Source of the DNA: Lachnospiraceae bacterium
Lineage (GTDB): Bacteria > Bacillota > Clostridia > Lachnospirales > Lachnospiraceae
Length of the DNA stretch: 26,416 bases
Assembly: GCA_900772845.1 (NCBI GenBank)
Contig: CAAGSD010000074.1
Location: forward strand, 1-26,416
Reading direction: 5' to 3'
The notes under the pieces were generated by a model. It did not search any database and was not told the origin of the DNA. It worked only from the letters and a program-made list of their open reading frames with translations. The position numbers and the translations under genes were made by a program. Each line of letters begins with the position of its first letter. Within the stretch, counting starts at the first letter, position 1. Of this stretch, positions 1-7,564 are shown piece by piece.

Positions 1-1585
1 ATCATTGCTGATCGGATCGGTGAATCTGGCACTGGGAGGAAAGTTCGAGAAAGACATGCTCAGACGGGGAGAAGAGAGCGGTCTGGTGGAACTGGTCTTC
101 GACTGCGAGGAAGAGAGACTGACGGAAAAATTAAAGAGCATGGATCTGGAACCCTCGGAAGATGGCACGGTGATCCTGAGTAGAAAGCTTTCCTCCGGGA
201 AAAGCATCTGCCGTATCAACGGGGAGACGGTGACGGCAAAGCAGGTGAAAGAGCTTTCGGAGCTTTTGATCGATATCCACGGACAGCATGAGCACCAGTC
301 CCTGCTAAACAAGAAAAAGCACATGGAAATCCTGGATGCCTATGCAGGTGCAGAGTTTGCAGAATGTGCGCAACAGGTAGCGGAGCTTTATCATGCGTGT
401 GCAGCTCTGGAAAAAAAGATCGCAGAAGAGACTTTGGATGATGCTTCCAGAAGCAGGGAACAGTCTCTGGCGGAATTTGAACAGAAAGAGATTGCGGACG
501 CAGCACTGCAGCCCGGAGAAGATGAGGAACTGGAGCAGGCGTACCGCAAAATGTCCAATAGCCGTAAGATTGCGGAAAGTCTTGCGGAGAGTTATCGTCT
601 CAGTGGCAATGATGCGGAGGACGGCGCAGGGAATTCCTTAAGCCGGGCGCTTCGGGCGCTGCGCAGCGTGACTATGTATGATCCTGTACTGGAACAGATG
701 GAGCAGCAGCTGGCAGAGATAGAAAGTCTTTTGTCGGATTATAACCATGATGTTTCTGAATATATGTCGGATCTGGAATTTGACGAAGAGGATTTCCGCA
801 GTACCGAGGAACGACTGAATACCATTAATCATTTAAAGGGAAAATACGGGAATACCATCGAAGAGATCCTGCGGTATAAAGAAGAAAAGGAAGCCTATCT
901 GGAAAAACTGGCGGATTATGACGCCTATATGCAGAAATTGAACACCGAGTGGAAAGAAAAGCAGGCACAGCTTGCAAAGGCCTGCGAAAAACTATCCGCA
1001 ATCCGCAGAAAAAATGCGGCAGTGCTGACACAGAAATTAAAGGATGCGCTGATCAATCTGAATTTTTTGACAGTGGAATTTGACATCGCAGTCAGACCCG
1101 GTCAGAGCATTACAGCAAAGGGTTATGATGATGTGGAGTTCCTGATCTCTACCAACCCCGGTGAGAGCCTGAAACCGTTAAGCCAGGTGGCCAGTGGGGG
1201 CGAATTGTCCCGTGTCATGTTAGCTATTAAGACAGTGCTGGCGGGACGGGATGAGATCGATACACTGATCTTTGACGAGATCGATACCGGTATCAGCGGC
1301 AGAACCGCATGGAAAGTGGCGGAGCAGTTAAGTGTCCTGGCGGGAGCTCATCAGGTCATCTGCATTACCCATCTGCCCCAGATCGCAGCCATGGCGGATG
1401 TGCATTTTGTCATTGAAAAGAGCAGCATAGATGATACGACCATCACAGACATTCATAAAGTGGCTGAGGAAGAAAGTCTGGCGGAGCTGGCAAGACTCCT
1501 TGGCAGCGATGCCCTGACAGAGGCAGCTCTTTCCAACGCAAAAGAAATGAAAGAACAGGCAAACGGGTTTAAAGAGGCCCGGTAA
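1..1585 (+). CDS. recN: DNA repair protein RecN, 5' end missing
   Basis: RecN is an SMC-like ATPase that acts at DNA double-strand breaks before RecA-dependent recombination. The reading frame is open from the first complete codon (position 2) to TAA at 1583-1585. The first residues, SLLIGSVNLALGG, are the segment that normally follows the Walker A GETGAGKS, so only the N-terminal few dozen residues lie outside the window. Visible are the middle region rich in Glu, Lys and Leu (coiled-coil arms, about 300 residues), then the C-terminal ATPase half with the signature VASGGELSRVMLAIK, Walker B TLIFDEIDTGISG and the following HLPQIAAMAD. These are hallmark RecN motifs. No frameshift is seen. The gene is the last of its transcription unit, since a strong hairpin terminator follows about 30 bp after the stop. 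TTG at 5 is not a real start. Confidence 0.96.
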   Translation, partial: SLLIGSVNLALGGKFEKDMLRRGEESGLVELVFDCEEERLTEKLKSMDLEPSEDGTVILSRKLSSGKSICRINGETVTAKQVKELSELLIDIHGQHEHQSLLNKKKHMEILDAYAGAEFAECAQQVAELYHACAALEKKIAEETLDDASRSREQSLAEFEQKEIADAALQPGEDEELEQAYRKMSNSRKIAESLAESYRLSGNDAEDGAGNSLSRALRALRSVTMYDPVLEQMEQQLAEIESLLSDYNHDVSEYMSDLEFDEEDFRSTEERLNTINHLKGKYGNTIEEILRYKEEKEAYLEKLADYDAYMQKLNTEWKEKQAQLAKACEKLSAIRRKNAAVLTQKLKDALINLNFLTVEFDIAVRPGQSITAKGYDDVEFLISTNPGESLKPLSQVASGGELSRVMLAIKTVLAGRDEIDTLIFDEIDTGISGRTAWKVAEQLSVLAGAHQVICITHLPQIAAMADVHFVIEKSSIDDTTITDIHKVAEEESLAELARLLGSDALTEAALSNAKEMKEQANGFKEAR

Positions 1586-1614
1586 GGGAAATGCTATAGT
1601 GAAAGAAACATTGA

Positions 1615-1649
1615 AAAAGGATGAAGAAATACTTCATCCTTTTCTTTTG
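1615..1649 (+). terminator. Rho-independent terminator after recN
   Basis: A perfect 12-bp inverted repeat, AAAAGGATGAAG (1615-1626) and CTTCATCCTTTT (1632-1643), has a 5-nt loop and runs into a T-rich tail. It separates recN from the fru operon. Confidence 0.9.
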
Positions 1650-1651
1650 TG

Positions 1652-1704
1652 CAAATTCAACCAAAATAAATCATCATATTTGTGAATAAAATTGATTGAA
1701 TTTG
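1652..1704. promoter_or_regulatory. Candidate operator (inverted repeat) of the fru operon
   Basis: CAAATTCAA (1652-1660) and TTGAATTTG (1696-1704) are perfect 9-nt inverted copies 35 bp apart. The right copy covers the -35 element of the fruK promoter. This is the usual place for a repressor operator, and a DeoR-type regulator (fruR) is encoded at the end of the operon. That FruR binds here is inference; no published FruR consensus was matched. Confidence 0.45.
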
Positions 1705-1724
1705 ACCGAACGTGAAGATATAAT
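1696..1724 (+). promoter_or_regulatory. Sigma-A promoter of the fru operon
   Basis: TTGAAT (1696-1701), a 17-bp spacer and a perfect TATAAT (1719-1724) lie about 43 bp before the fruK start. An AGGAGGG ribosome binding site precedes ATG 1767. Confidence 0.8.
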
Positions 1725-1766
1725 AACAGCATAAGAACAAAAAGGTGACAGACAGGAGGGTTAGAA

Positions 1767-2672
1767 ATGATTTGTACTGTGACATTCAATCCATCACTGG
1801 ATTACATCGTATCTGTGGATGATTTTCAGCTGGGAATGACGAACAGAACCTCATCAGAGCTGATTCTTCCGGGAGGAAAGGGAATTAACGTCTCGATTGT
1901 GTTAAAGAATCTGGGACTGGATTCCACGGCCCTTGGATATGCGGCGGGATTCACCGGAGAGGAACTGATCCGAAGGTTGAACGATTTTGGTGTAAATGCT
2001 GATTTCATCAAAATCGATCACGGAATGACCAGAATCAATCTGAAATTAAAGAGCATTGACGGAACAGAGATCAACGGCTGTGGGCCGGATATTGATGCGG
2101 AGGCTCTGGAACAGCTGATGGAGAAGATTGACAGACTGGGAGAAGGAGATGTTCTGGTACTGGCGGGAAGCATTCCTTACAGCATGCCGGATGACATGTA
2201 TCAGAGGATTCTGGAGCGGATCCAGGGCAGAGGAGTCCTGACAGTGGTGGACGCTACAAGGGATCTGCTGGTTAAGGTATTGCCATATCATCCGTTTCTG
2301 GTCAAACCCAACAACCACGAGCTGGGAGATATCTTCGGCGTAAAACTTTCCACCAGAGAGGAAGTTATTCCTTATGGCAAGAAGTTACAGGAAATGGGAG
2401 CACAGAATGTGCTGATCTCCATGGCAGGGGAAGGTGCGGTACTGATCGCAGCGGACGGACAATGCCTGAAAGCCTCGGCGCCGAAAGGCACACTGGTAAA
2501 CGGTGTGGGTGCGGGAGACTCCATGGTGGCCGGATTCCTGACCGGCTGGATGGAAGAAAAGGATTATGCACATGCTTTCTGTATGGGGATCGCAGCAGGA
2601 AGCGCCAGCGCATTTTCCGAGAATCTGGCAACCAGAGAAGAAGTGATGCAGGTCTTAAAGCAGGTAAAGTAG
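1767..2672 (+). CDS. fruK: 1-phosphofructokinase
   Basis: FruK phosphorylates fructose-1-phosphate, the product of the FruA transporter, to fructose-1,6-bisphosphate with ATP in the cytoplasm. The 301-residue length is normal for the PfkB-type family. The N terminus MICTVTFNPSLDYIV is typical of 1-phosphofructokinase and tagatose-6-phosphate kinase. GGKGINVSIVLKNLG lies near residue 36, and the C-terminal PfkB signature NGVGAGDSMVAGF contains the catalytic base Asp251. The ATG at 1767 is well placed behind AGGAGGG. It is the first gene of the fru operon, 41 bp before fruA. LacC (tagatose-6-phosphate kinase) is a close relative, but the adjoining fructose-type PTS permease makes FruK the better call. 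Confidence 0.93.
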   Translation: MICTVTFNPSLDYIVSVDDFQLGMTNRTSSELILPGGKGINVSIVLKNLGLDSTALGYAAGFTGEELIRRLNDFGVNADFIKIDHGMTRINLKLKSIDGTEINGCGPDIDAEALEQLMEKIDRLGEGDVLVLAGSIPYSMPDDMYQRILERIQGRGVLTVVDATRDLLVKVLPYHPFLVKPNNHELGDIFGVKLSTREEVIPYGKKLQEMGAQNVLISMAGEGAVLIAADGQCLKASAPKGTLVNGVGAGDSMVAGFLTGWMEEKDYAHAFCMGIAAGSASAFSENLATREEVMQVLKQVK

Positions 2673-2713
2673 TTAAAAATGTTTATTATTTAGAAGAGAG
2701 GATGGGTTACAAC

Positions 2714-4627
2714 ATGAGAATTACAGATCTTTTGGACAAAAGAAGTATTTCCCTGAACGCAGCACCGGCTGACAAAAAGGAAACACTGGATCTGGCAGTA
2801 GAGCTGATGGCAAAAAGCGGAAAGCTGTCTGATGTGGAGAAGTATCGTGCACAGGTCTATGCAAGAGAGGAAGAGAGCACCACGGGAATCGGAGAGGGCA
2901 TTGCCATTCCCCACGGAAAATGTGATGCGGTAAAGACCCCCGGACTGGCAGCCATGGTGATCAAAAACGGTGTGGAGTATGAATCTCTGGACGGGGAACC
3001 GGTGACATTGCTGTTCCTGATCGCAGCACCCAATACCAAGGACAACGTACATCTGGATGTACTGAGTAAATTGTCCGTAATGCTGATGGATGAGAAGTTT
3101 ACCACGGCTCTGCGAAATGCAAAAAGCGTAGAGGAATTTTTACAGATCATAGATGCGGCAGATGAAAGTGCCAAGAGCATTGATGACAGATTAAGTGATA
3201 CCGGTATTACTACCGAAGAGAAGAAAGGCTTTAAGCTGCTAGCAGTGACCTCCTGTCCTACCGGAATCGCACACACCTATATGGCAGCGGAAGCACTGGA
3301 AAAGGCGGCCAAAGCGGCAGACTGCCAGATCAAGATCGAGACCAGGGGTTCCGCAGGTGCGAAAAACGTACTGACGAAAGAAGAGATCGCAGCAGCGGAC
3401 TGCATCATTGTAGCAGCAGATGCCAAAGTGCCCATGGACCGCTTTGACGGCAAAAAGGTCATCAGCTGTCAGGTATCTGACGGTATCGGCAAGGCTGACC
3501 AGCTGGTAAAACAGGCAATGAGTGGAAATGTGGAAGTCTTCCGCGGAGAAAGCAGCGAAACAACTACAGCCGTAACCGGTAAGGAAAGCGTAGCTCATAA
3601 GATCTACACCCAGCTGATGAACGGTGTATCCCATATGCTTCCCTTTGTCGTAGGCGGAGGTATTCTGATCGCCATTGCCTTCCTGATCGATGGCCTGAGC
3701 ATTGACATCAATGCACTGCCCGCAGATCAGAGAAGTAACTTCGGTACTATCACGCCGATAGCAGCAATGTTCAAGAATATCGGCGGCGTGGCATTCGGTC
3801 TGATGCTTCCGGTATTGGCAGGCTTCATCGGAATGGCCATCGGTGACAGACCGGCACTGGCTCTTGGCTTTGTGGGCGGTATGCTAGCAGCAAACGGCAA
3901 GTCCGGATTCTTAGGTGCATTGGCAGCAGGTTTCCTGGCAGGCTATCTGATCCTCGGACTTCGCAAGCTCTGTGATAAGCTTCCCGATGCTATTGAAAAA
4001 CTGGCACCGGTACTGATCTACCCGGTAGTGGGTATCCTGATCATGGGACTGGCAATGAACTTTGTGGTAGAACCCATCATGGGCGGTATCAATACAGGAC
4101 TGAACAACTTCTTAAGCGGTATGGGTGATTCCAGCCGGATCGTACTGGGACTGATCCTGGGCGGTATGATGGCGATCGATATGGGCGGCCCCTTCAACAA
4201 GGCAGCTTATGTCTTTGGAACTGCAGCCATTGCCGCAGGCAACTACGATATCATGGCAGCTGTTATGATCGGAGGAATGACTCCTCCCTGTGCCATTGCA
4301 CTGGCAACGTTACTGTTCAAGAATAAGTTCACCAAGGAAGAGAGAGAGGCAGGTCCTACCAACTTCATTATGGGTCTTGCGTTCATCACCGAAGGTGCGA
4401 TTCCTTTTGCAGCATCCGATCCCTTACATGTACTTCCTTCCTGCATCATCGGTTCTGCACTGGCAGGCGCTCTTTCCATGGCATTTCATTGCACACTGAT
4501 GGCACCTCACGGCGGAATCTTTGTATTCCCTGTAGTAGGTAACGCAGTGATGTACCTGGTAGCGCTGGTGGCAGGCACGGTCGTATCCGCATTGCTGTTA
4601 GGTATATTGAAGAAAAAAGTAGCATAA
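2714..4627 (+). CDS. fruA: Fructose-specific PTS transporter EIIABC
   Basis: This membrane permease imports fructose and phosphorylates it to fructose-1-phosphate. Three domains are fused in one 637-residue chain. EIIA (about 1-150) carries the phosphorylated His67 in IAIPHGKCD. EIIB (about 175-275) carries the phosphocysteine Cys181 in AVTSCPTGIAHT. EIIC (about 295-637) is very hydrophobic, with several membrane segments beginning at MLPFVVGGGILIAIAFL. The start at 2714 (MRITDLLDKRSI) matches the usual FruA N terminus. An in-frame ATG at 2702 would leave no gap to the purine-rich ribosome binding site, and the longer upstream open frame overlaps fruK and is not real. EIIA phosphate comes from the HPr encoded next. 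Specificity for fructose rather than mannitol or 2-O-mannosylglycerate rests on the fruK neighbour. Confidence 0.94.
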   Translation: MRITDLLDKRSISLNAAPADKKETLDLAVELMAKSGKLSDVEKYRAQVYAREEESTTGIGEGIAIPHGKCDAVKTPGLAAMVIKNGVEYESLDGEPVTLLFLIAAPNTKDNVHLDVLSKLSVMLMDEKFTTALRNAKSVEEFLQIIDAADESAKSIDDRLSDTGITTEEKKGFKLLAVTSCPTGIAHTYMAAEALEKAAKAADCQIKIETRGSAGAKNVLTKEEIAAADCIIVAADAKVPMDRFDGKKVISCQVSDGIGKADQLVKQAMSGNVEVFRGESSETTTAVTGKESVAHKIYTQLMNGVSHMLPFVVGGGILIAIAFLIDGLSIDINALPADQRSNFGTITPIAAMFKNIGGVAFGLMLPVLAGFIGMAIGDRPALALGFVGGMLAANGKSGFLGALAAGFLAGYLILGLRKLCDKLPDAIEKLAPVLIYPVVGILIMGLAMNFVVEPIMGGINTGLNNFLSGMGDSSRIVLGLILGGMMAIDMGGPFNKAAYVFGTAAIAAGNYDIMAAVMIGGMTPPCAIALATLLFKNKFTKEEREAGPTNFIMGLAFITEGAIPFAASDPLHVLPSCIIGSALAGALSMAFHCTLMAPHGGIFVFPVVGNAVMYLVALVAGTVVSALLLGILKKKVA

Positions 4628-4629
4628 AA

Positions 4630-4649
4630 GCCGGGTCTTTGGGTCCGGC
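4630..4649 (+). other. Hairpin between fruA and ptsH
   Basis: GCCGGG (4630-4635) can pair with TCCGGC (4644-4649; one G-T pair). No T tract follows, so it is not a standard terminator. It may affect mRNA stability or the ratio of fruA to ptsH message; this is inference. Confidence 0.5.
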
Positions 4650-4690
4650 ATCATGTGAAAAATATGGATCAGAATAGAAGGAGAAAAGAA

Positions 4691-4948
4691 ATGAAAGAAT
4701 TTAAATATGTCATCACAGATCCCGAAGGCATCCATGCACGTCCCGCAGGAGAACTGGTAAAGGTGGCAAAGGAGTTCCAGAGTGCAATTACCCTGACCAA
4801 GGACGGCAAGACCGGAGACTGCAAGAGAATTTTCGGTATCATGGGTCTGGCTGTCAAGGCCGGCAATGAAATCACCCTGACCTTTGACGGTGAGGATGAG
4901 GAAGCAGCTTACACAGCTGTTACCGAGTTTGTAAAAGCAAACCTCTAA
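4691..4948 (+). CDS. ptsH: HPr phosphocarrier protein lacking the regulatory Ser46
   Basis: HPr passes phosphate from EI to the EIIA domains of PTS permeases. The 85-residue length is typical. The start ATG 4691 lies behind AGAAGGAG; an ATG at 4655 in frame would add an unusual basic extension. His15 in GIHARPAGELV is the EI phosphorylation site and is intact. In gram-positive HPr the second site, Ser46 in a K-S-I-M-G context, is phosphorylated by HPr kinase; here the aligned stretch is GDCKRIFGIMG with Arg46 (codon AGA at 4826-4828) and Gly at 52 in place of the second conserved Ser. The protein should therefore work in sugar phosphorylation but not in Ser46-dependent CcpA regulation. It is not a Crh protein, because Crh keeps Ser46 and lacks His15. 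Confidence 0.93.
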   Translation: MKEFKYVITDPEGIHARPAGELVKVAKEFQSAITLTKDGKTGDCKRIFGIMGLAVKAGNEITLTFDGEDEEAAYTAVTEFVKANL

Positions 4949-4952
4949 GTAA

Positions 4953-4988
4953 TGTACATCATCGAGCTTTTAAGCGAGATGGTGTACA
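4953..4988 (+). other. First hairpin between ptsH and ptsI
   Basis: The 36-nt stretch folds on itself around a central TT: TGTACA at both ends, then TCATC with GATGG (one G-T pair), two mismatches and GCTT with AAGC. No T tract follows. It probably acts in mRNA stability or processing (inference). Confidence 0.6.
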
Positions 4989-4997
4989 AAGTATACA

Positions 4998-5025
4998 AAT
5001 CGAGTAGGAGCCAGCCTACTCGATT
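4998..5025 (+). other. Second hairpin between ptsH and ptsI
   Basis: A perfect 11-bp stem, AATCGAGTAGG (4998-5008) with CCTACTCGATT (5015-5025), has a 6-nt loop and ends 39 bp before the ptsI start. Without a T tract it is not a typical terminator. It could stop 3' exonucleases and protect the upstream fruK-fruA-ptsH message, or lower ptsI expression; both are inference. Confidence 0.7.
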
Positions 5026-5064
5026 ATGGCAGAAAATAATTACCATCAGGAGAGGAGAAAAGTC

Positions 5065-6717
5065 ATGGAAGTCTACCAGGGAAAAAGTGTATTCGGCGGA
5101 ATTGCCATCGGCAGGATCAGTGTGCATAAGAAGGATGAGCAGCAGGTAAAACGTGTGAAGATCGAAGATCCCGACCGGGAGATCGAACGTTACAGACAGG
5201 CAAAGCAGACTGCGCTGGAGCAGCTGCAGGGACTGTACCGGAAAGCATTGAAAGAAGTGGGAGAAGCCAATGCCGCCATTTTCGAGATCCATCAGATGAT
5301 GCTGGACGATGATGATTACAATGAATCCATTGAAAACATTATTCGCATGCAGCAGGTGAATGCCGAATATGCTGTGGCTTCCACCGGAGATAATTTTGCA
5401 CAGATGTTTGCGACCATGGAAGATGACTATATGCGGGCCAGATCTGCAGATGTCAAGGATATTTCCGAACGGGTGTTAAACGTACTGGGCGGAGGTACTT
5501 CCGGCAGCATGGATGCCGAGGAACCCGTGATCATCGTGGCAGACGACCTGGCTCCCTCCGAGACGGTGCAGCTGAATAAGGATCTGGTACTGTCCTTTGT
5601 AACAGTGCACGGATCCGTGAATTCCCATACGGCGATCCTGGCCCGGACCATGAGCATCCCGGCATTGATCGGTACCGATATTCCTCTGACGGAAGCGGTG
5701 GACGGAAAGCTGGGCATCGTGGACGGACGTAACGGCTGCATCTATGTGGATCCCGATGCAGAGACCCTTGGCAAAATGCAGCAGTTAAAGCAGGAGGAGC
5801 AGGAGAAGAAGGAATTACTCCAGACGTTAAAGGGACGTGAAAATGTCACTATTGACGGTAAGAAGATCATGCTCTATGCTAATATAGGAAACAGCAAGGA
5901 CCTGGCAGCGGTATTACAGAATGATGCCGGCGGTATCGGCCTGTTCCGCAGTGAGTTCATTTATCTGGAAAGAGAGACCTTCCCCACCGAGGAAGAGCAG
6001 TTCCAGATCTACCGTACTGTGGCGGAGACCATGGCAGGCAAGCCTGTGATCATCCGTACCCTGGATATCGGTGCTGATAAAAAGTGTGACTACTTCGAGA
6101 TGGAGCCGGAAGACAATCCAGCCATGGGATGCCGTGCCATCCGTATCTGCCTGACCAGACCGGAGATCTTCAAGACACAGTTACGTGCACTGTTCCGTGC
6201 CAGCGCATTCGGTAACATTTCTATCATGTATCCCATGATCATCAGTGTGGAAGAAGTACACCGGATCAAGGAAATCGTGGAGGAAGTGAAACAGGAACTG
6301 ACAGAACAGGGAGTGGCTTTCGGAGAGCCGAAGCAGGGGATTATGATCGAGACACCGGCTGCGGTTATGATGAGTGAAGAACTGGCGAAAGAAGTAGATT
6401 TCTTCAGCATCGGCACTAATGATCTGACCCAGTATACGCTGGCAATCGACAGGCAGAATCCCAAGCTGGATGCATTTTATGATCCGCACCATCCGGCAGT
6501 GCTTCGTATGATACAGATGGTAGTAGAGAATGCTCACAAGGCAGGTATCTGGGCAGGTATCTGCGGAGAACTGGGAGCAGACCAGACACTGACCAGACGT
6601 TTCCTTGCCATGGGTGTGGACGAATTATCCATGTCTCCCGGAAGTATCCTTCCCGTAAGGAAGATCATTCTGGAGACAGATGTGACAAAGGAAAGAGAAA
6701 ATAACAAGTTATGCTGA
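5065..6717 (+). CDS. ptsI: PTS enzyme I (phosphoenolpyruvate-protein phosphotransferase)
   Basis: Enzyme I takes phosphate from PEP and gives it to HPr, the first step of all PTS transport; it is cytoplasmic and dimeric. The chosen start ATG 5065 (MEVYQGKSVFGGIAIG) follows an AGGAGAGGAG ribosome binding site and gives 550 residues; an ATG at 5026 lies at the 3' edge of a hairpin and lacks a good site. The N-terminal half holds the HPr-binding helices and the active-site His188 in GSVNSHTAILAR. The C-terminal PEP-binding barrel shows GIGLFRSEFIYL, MYPMIISVEEV, IMIETPAAVMM and IGTNDLTQYTLAIDRQN, and the catalytic Cys500 in WAGICGELG. All key residues are present. Its stop overlaps the fruR start by 7 nt, which suggests translational coupling. 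Confidence 0.96.
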   Translation: MEVYQGKSVFGGIAIGRISVHKKDEQQVKRVKIEDPDREIERYRQAKQTALEQLQGLYRKALKEVGEANAAIFEIHQMMLDDDDYNESIENIIRMQQVNAEYAVASTGDNFAQMFATMEDDYMRARSADVKDISERVLNVLGGGTSGSMDAEEPVIIVADDLAPSETVQLNKDLVLSFVTVHGSVNSHTAILARTMSIPALIGTDIPLTEAVDGKLGIVDGRNGCIYVDPDAETLGKMQQLKQEEQEKKELLQTLKGRENVTIDGKKIMLYANIGNSKDLAAVLQNDAGGIGLFRSEFIYLERETFPTEEEQFQIYRTVAETMAGKPVIIRTLDIGADKKCDYFEMEPEDNPAMGCRAIRICLTRPEIFKTQLRALFRASAFGNISIMYPMIISVEEVHRIKEIVEEVKQELTEQGVAFGEPKQGIMIETPAAVMMSEELAKEVDFFSIGTNDLTQYTLAIDRQNPKLDAFYDPHHPAVLRMIQMVVENAHKAGIWAGICGELGADQTLTRRFLAMGVDELSMSPGSILPVRKIILETDVTKERENNKLC

Positions 6718-7454
6718 CAGAACAACGATATGACATCATTTTGAAATTATTGGAAGAAAAGAACAGTATTACCGTGGCGGAGGTCAAGGAGTTGTTAAAT
6801 ACTTCGGAGTCCACGGTGCGCCGTGATATCACGGCACTGCATAATGCCGGAAAACTGGTCAAAGTCTTCGGCGGAGCTGTGGCATGTGATCGTACCATCG
6901 TAACCCATGAACCCACAGTGGAGCAGAAGGCAGCGGTCAATGTGGAGGCCAAACAGCTGGTGGCAGCAAGGGCGGCAGCCCTGATCCAGCCGGAGGATTT
7001 TGTCTACCTGGATGCCGGTACCACGACAGCCAGCATGCTATCTTTTCTGACAGAGAAAAGTGCCATTTTCGTGACCAATGCGGTAGCCCATGCCAAGACA
7101 CTGGCAGCGGCAGGATTCCGTGTGTATCTGGTCGGCGGAGAATTAAAGGGTTCCACGGAGGCCGTGGTAGGCAATCAGGCGCTGATGAATCTGCAGAGCT
7201 ATCATTTTACCAAGGGCTTTTTCGGGACCAACGGCATCAGCAGGCAGAGCGGTCTGACGACGCCGGATATGAACGAAGCCATGGTCAAAAAGACGGCTAT
7301 GGGACAATGCAGGGAATGCTTCATTCTGGCAGACCATTCCAAATTCGGAAATGTCAGCTCCGTGACTTTTGGAGCATTTCAGAGTGGAACGATCCTGACG
7401 GACAGCTGTCCGGAGGAATACAAGAGCAGTGGAAATGTGGTCATATGTGGTTAA
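6711..7454 (+). CDS. fruR: DeoR-family transcriptional regulator of the fru operon
   Basis: The 247-residue protein has an N-terminal winged helix-turn-helix of the DeoR type: NSITVAEVKELLNTSESTVRRDI around residues 19-41 in two halves, followed by the linker GKLVKVFGGAV. The C-terminal sugar-phosphate-sensing domain (about 75-247) contains YLDAGTTTASM, VTNAVAHAKTL and LVGGELKGSTEAVVG, typical of DeoR-type sensors that bind phosphorylated sugars. It overlaps ptsI by 7 nt (ATGCTGA) and is the last gene of the operon. The neighbours make fructose-1-phosphate the likely effector and the inverted repeat at the fruK promoter the likely operator. In many Firmicutes fruR is the first gene of the operon; here it is last. 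The family is certain, the specific role inferred. Confidence 0.85.
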   Translation: MLTEQRYDIILKLLEEKNSITVAEVKELLNTSESTVRRDITALHNAGKLVKVFGGAVACDRTIVTHEPTVEQKAAVNVEAKQLVAARAAALIQPEDFVYLDAGTTTASMLSFLTEKSAIFVTNAVAHAKTLAAAGFRVYLVGGELKGSTEAVVGNQALMNLQSYHFTKGFFGTNGISRQSGLTTPDMNEAMVKKTAMGQCRECFILADHSKFGNVSSVTFGAFQSGTILTDSCPEEYKSSGNVVICG

Positions 7455-7564
7455 ACTGGAGAAAACTGTAAGCCACAATTCCTTATGATTTCAGGTTAAA
7501 AATAAGAATGTGACGTACACTATACCCTATACAGAGGCAGTAACAGGCAGTGGGGGGAATGTGT

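Noticed and set aside
1700..1716. CcpA-type cre site at TTGACCGAACGTGAA before fruK
   Set aside because: It misses the central palindrome of the cre consensus at several fixed positions.
2462..2713. N-terminal extension of FruA overlapping fruK
   Set aside because: The extension is an out-of-frame reading of fruK; the family's normal N terminus begins at 2714.
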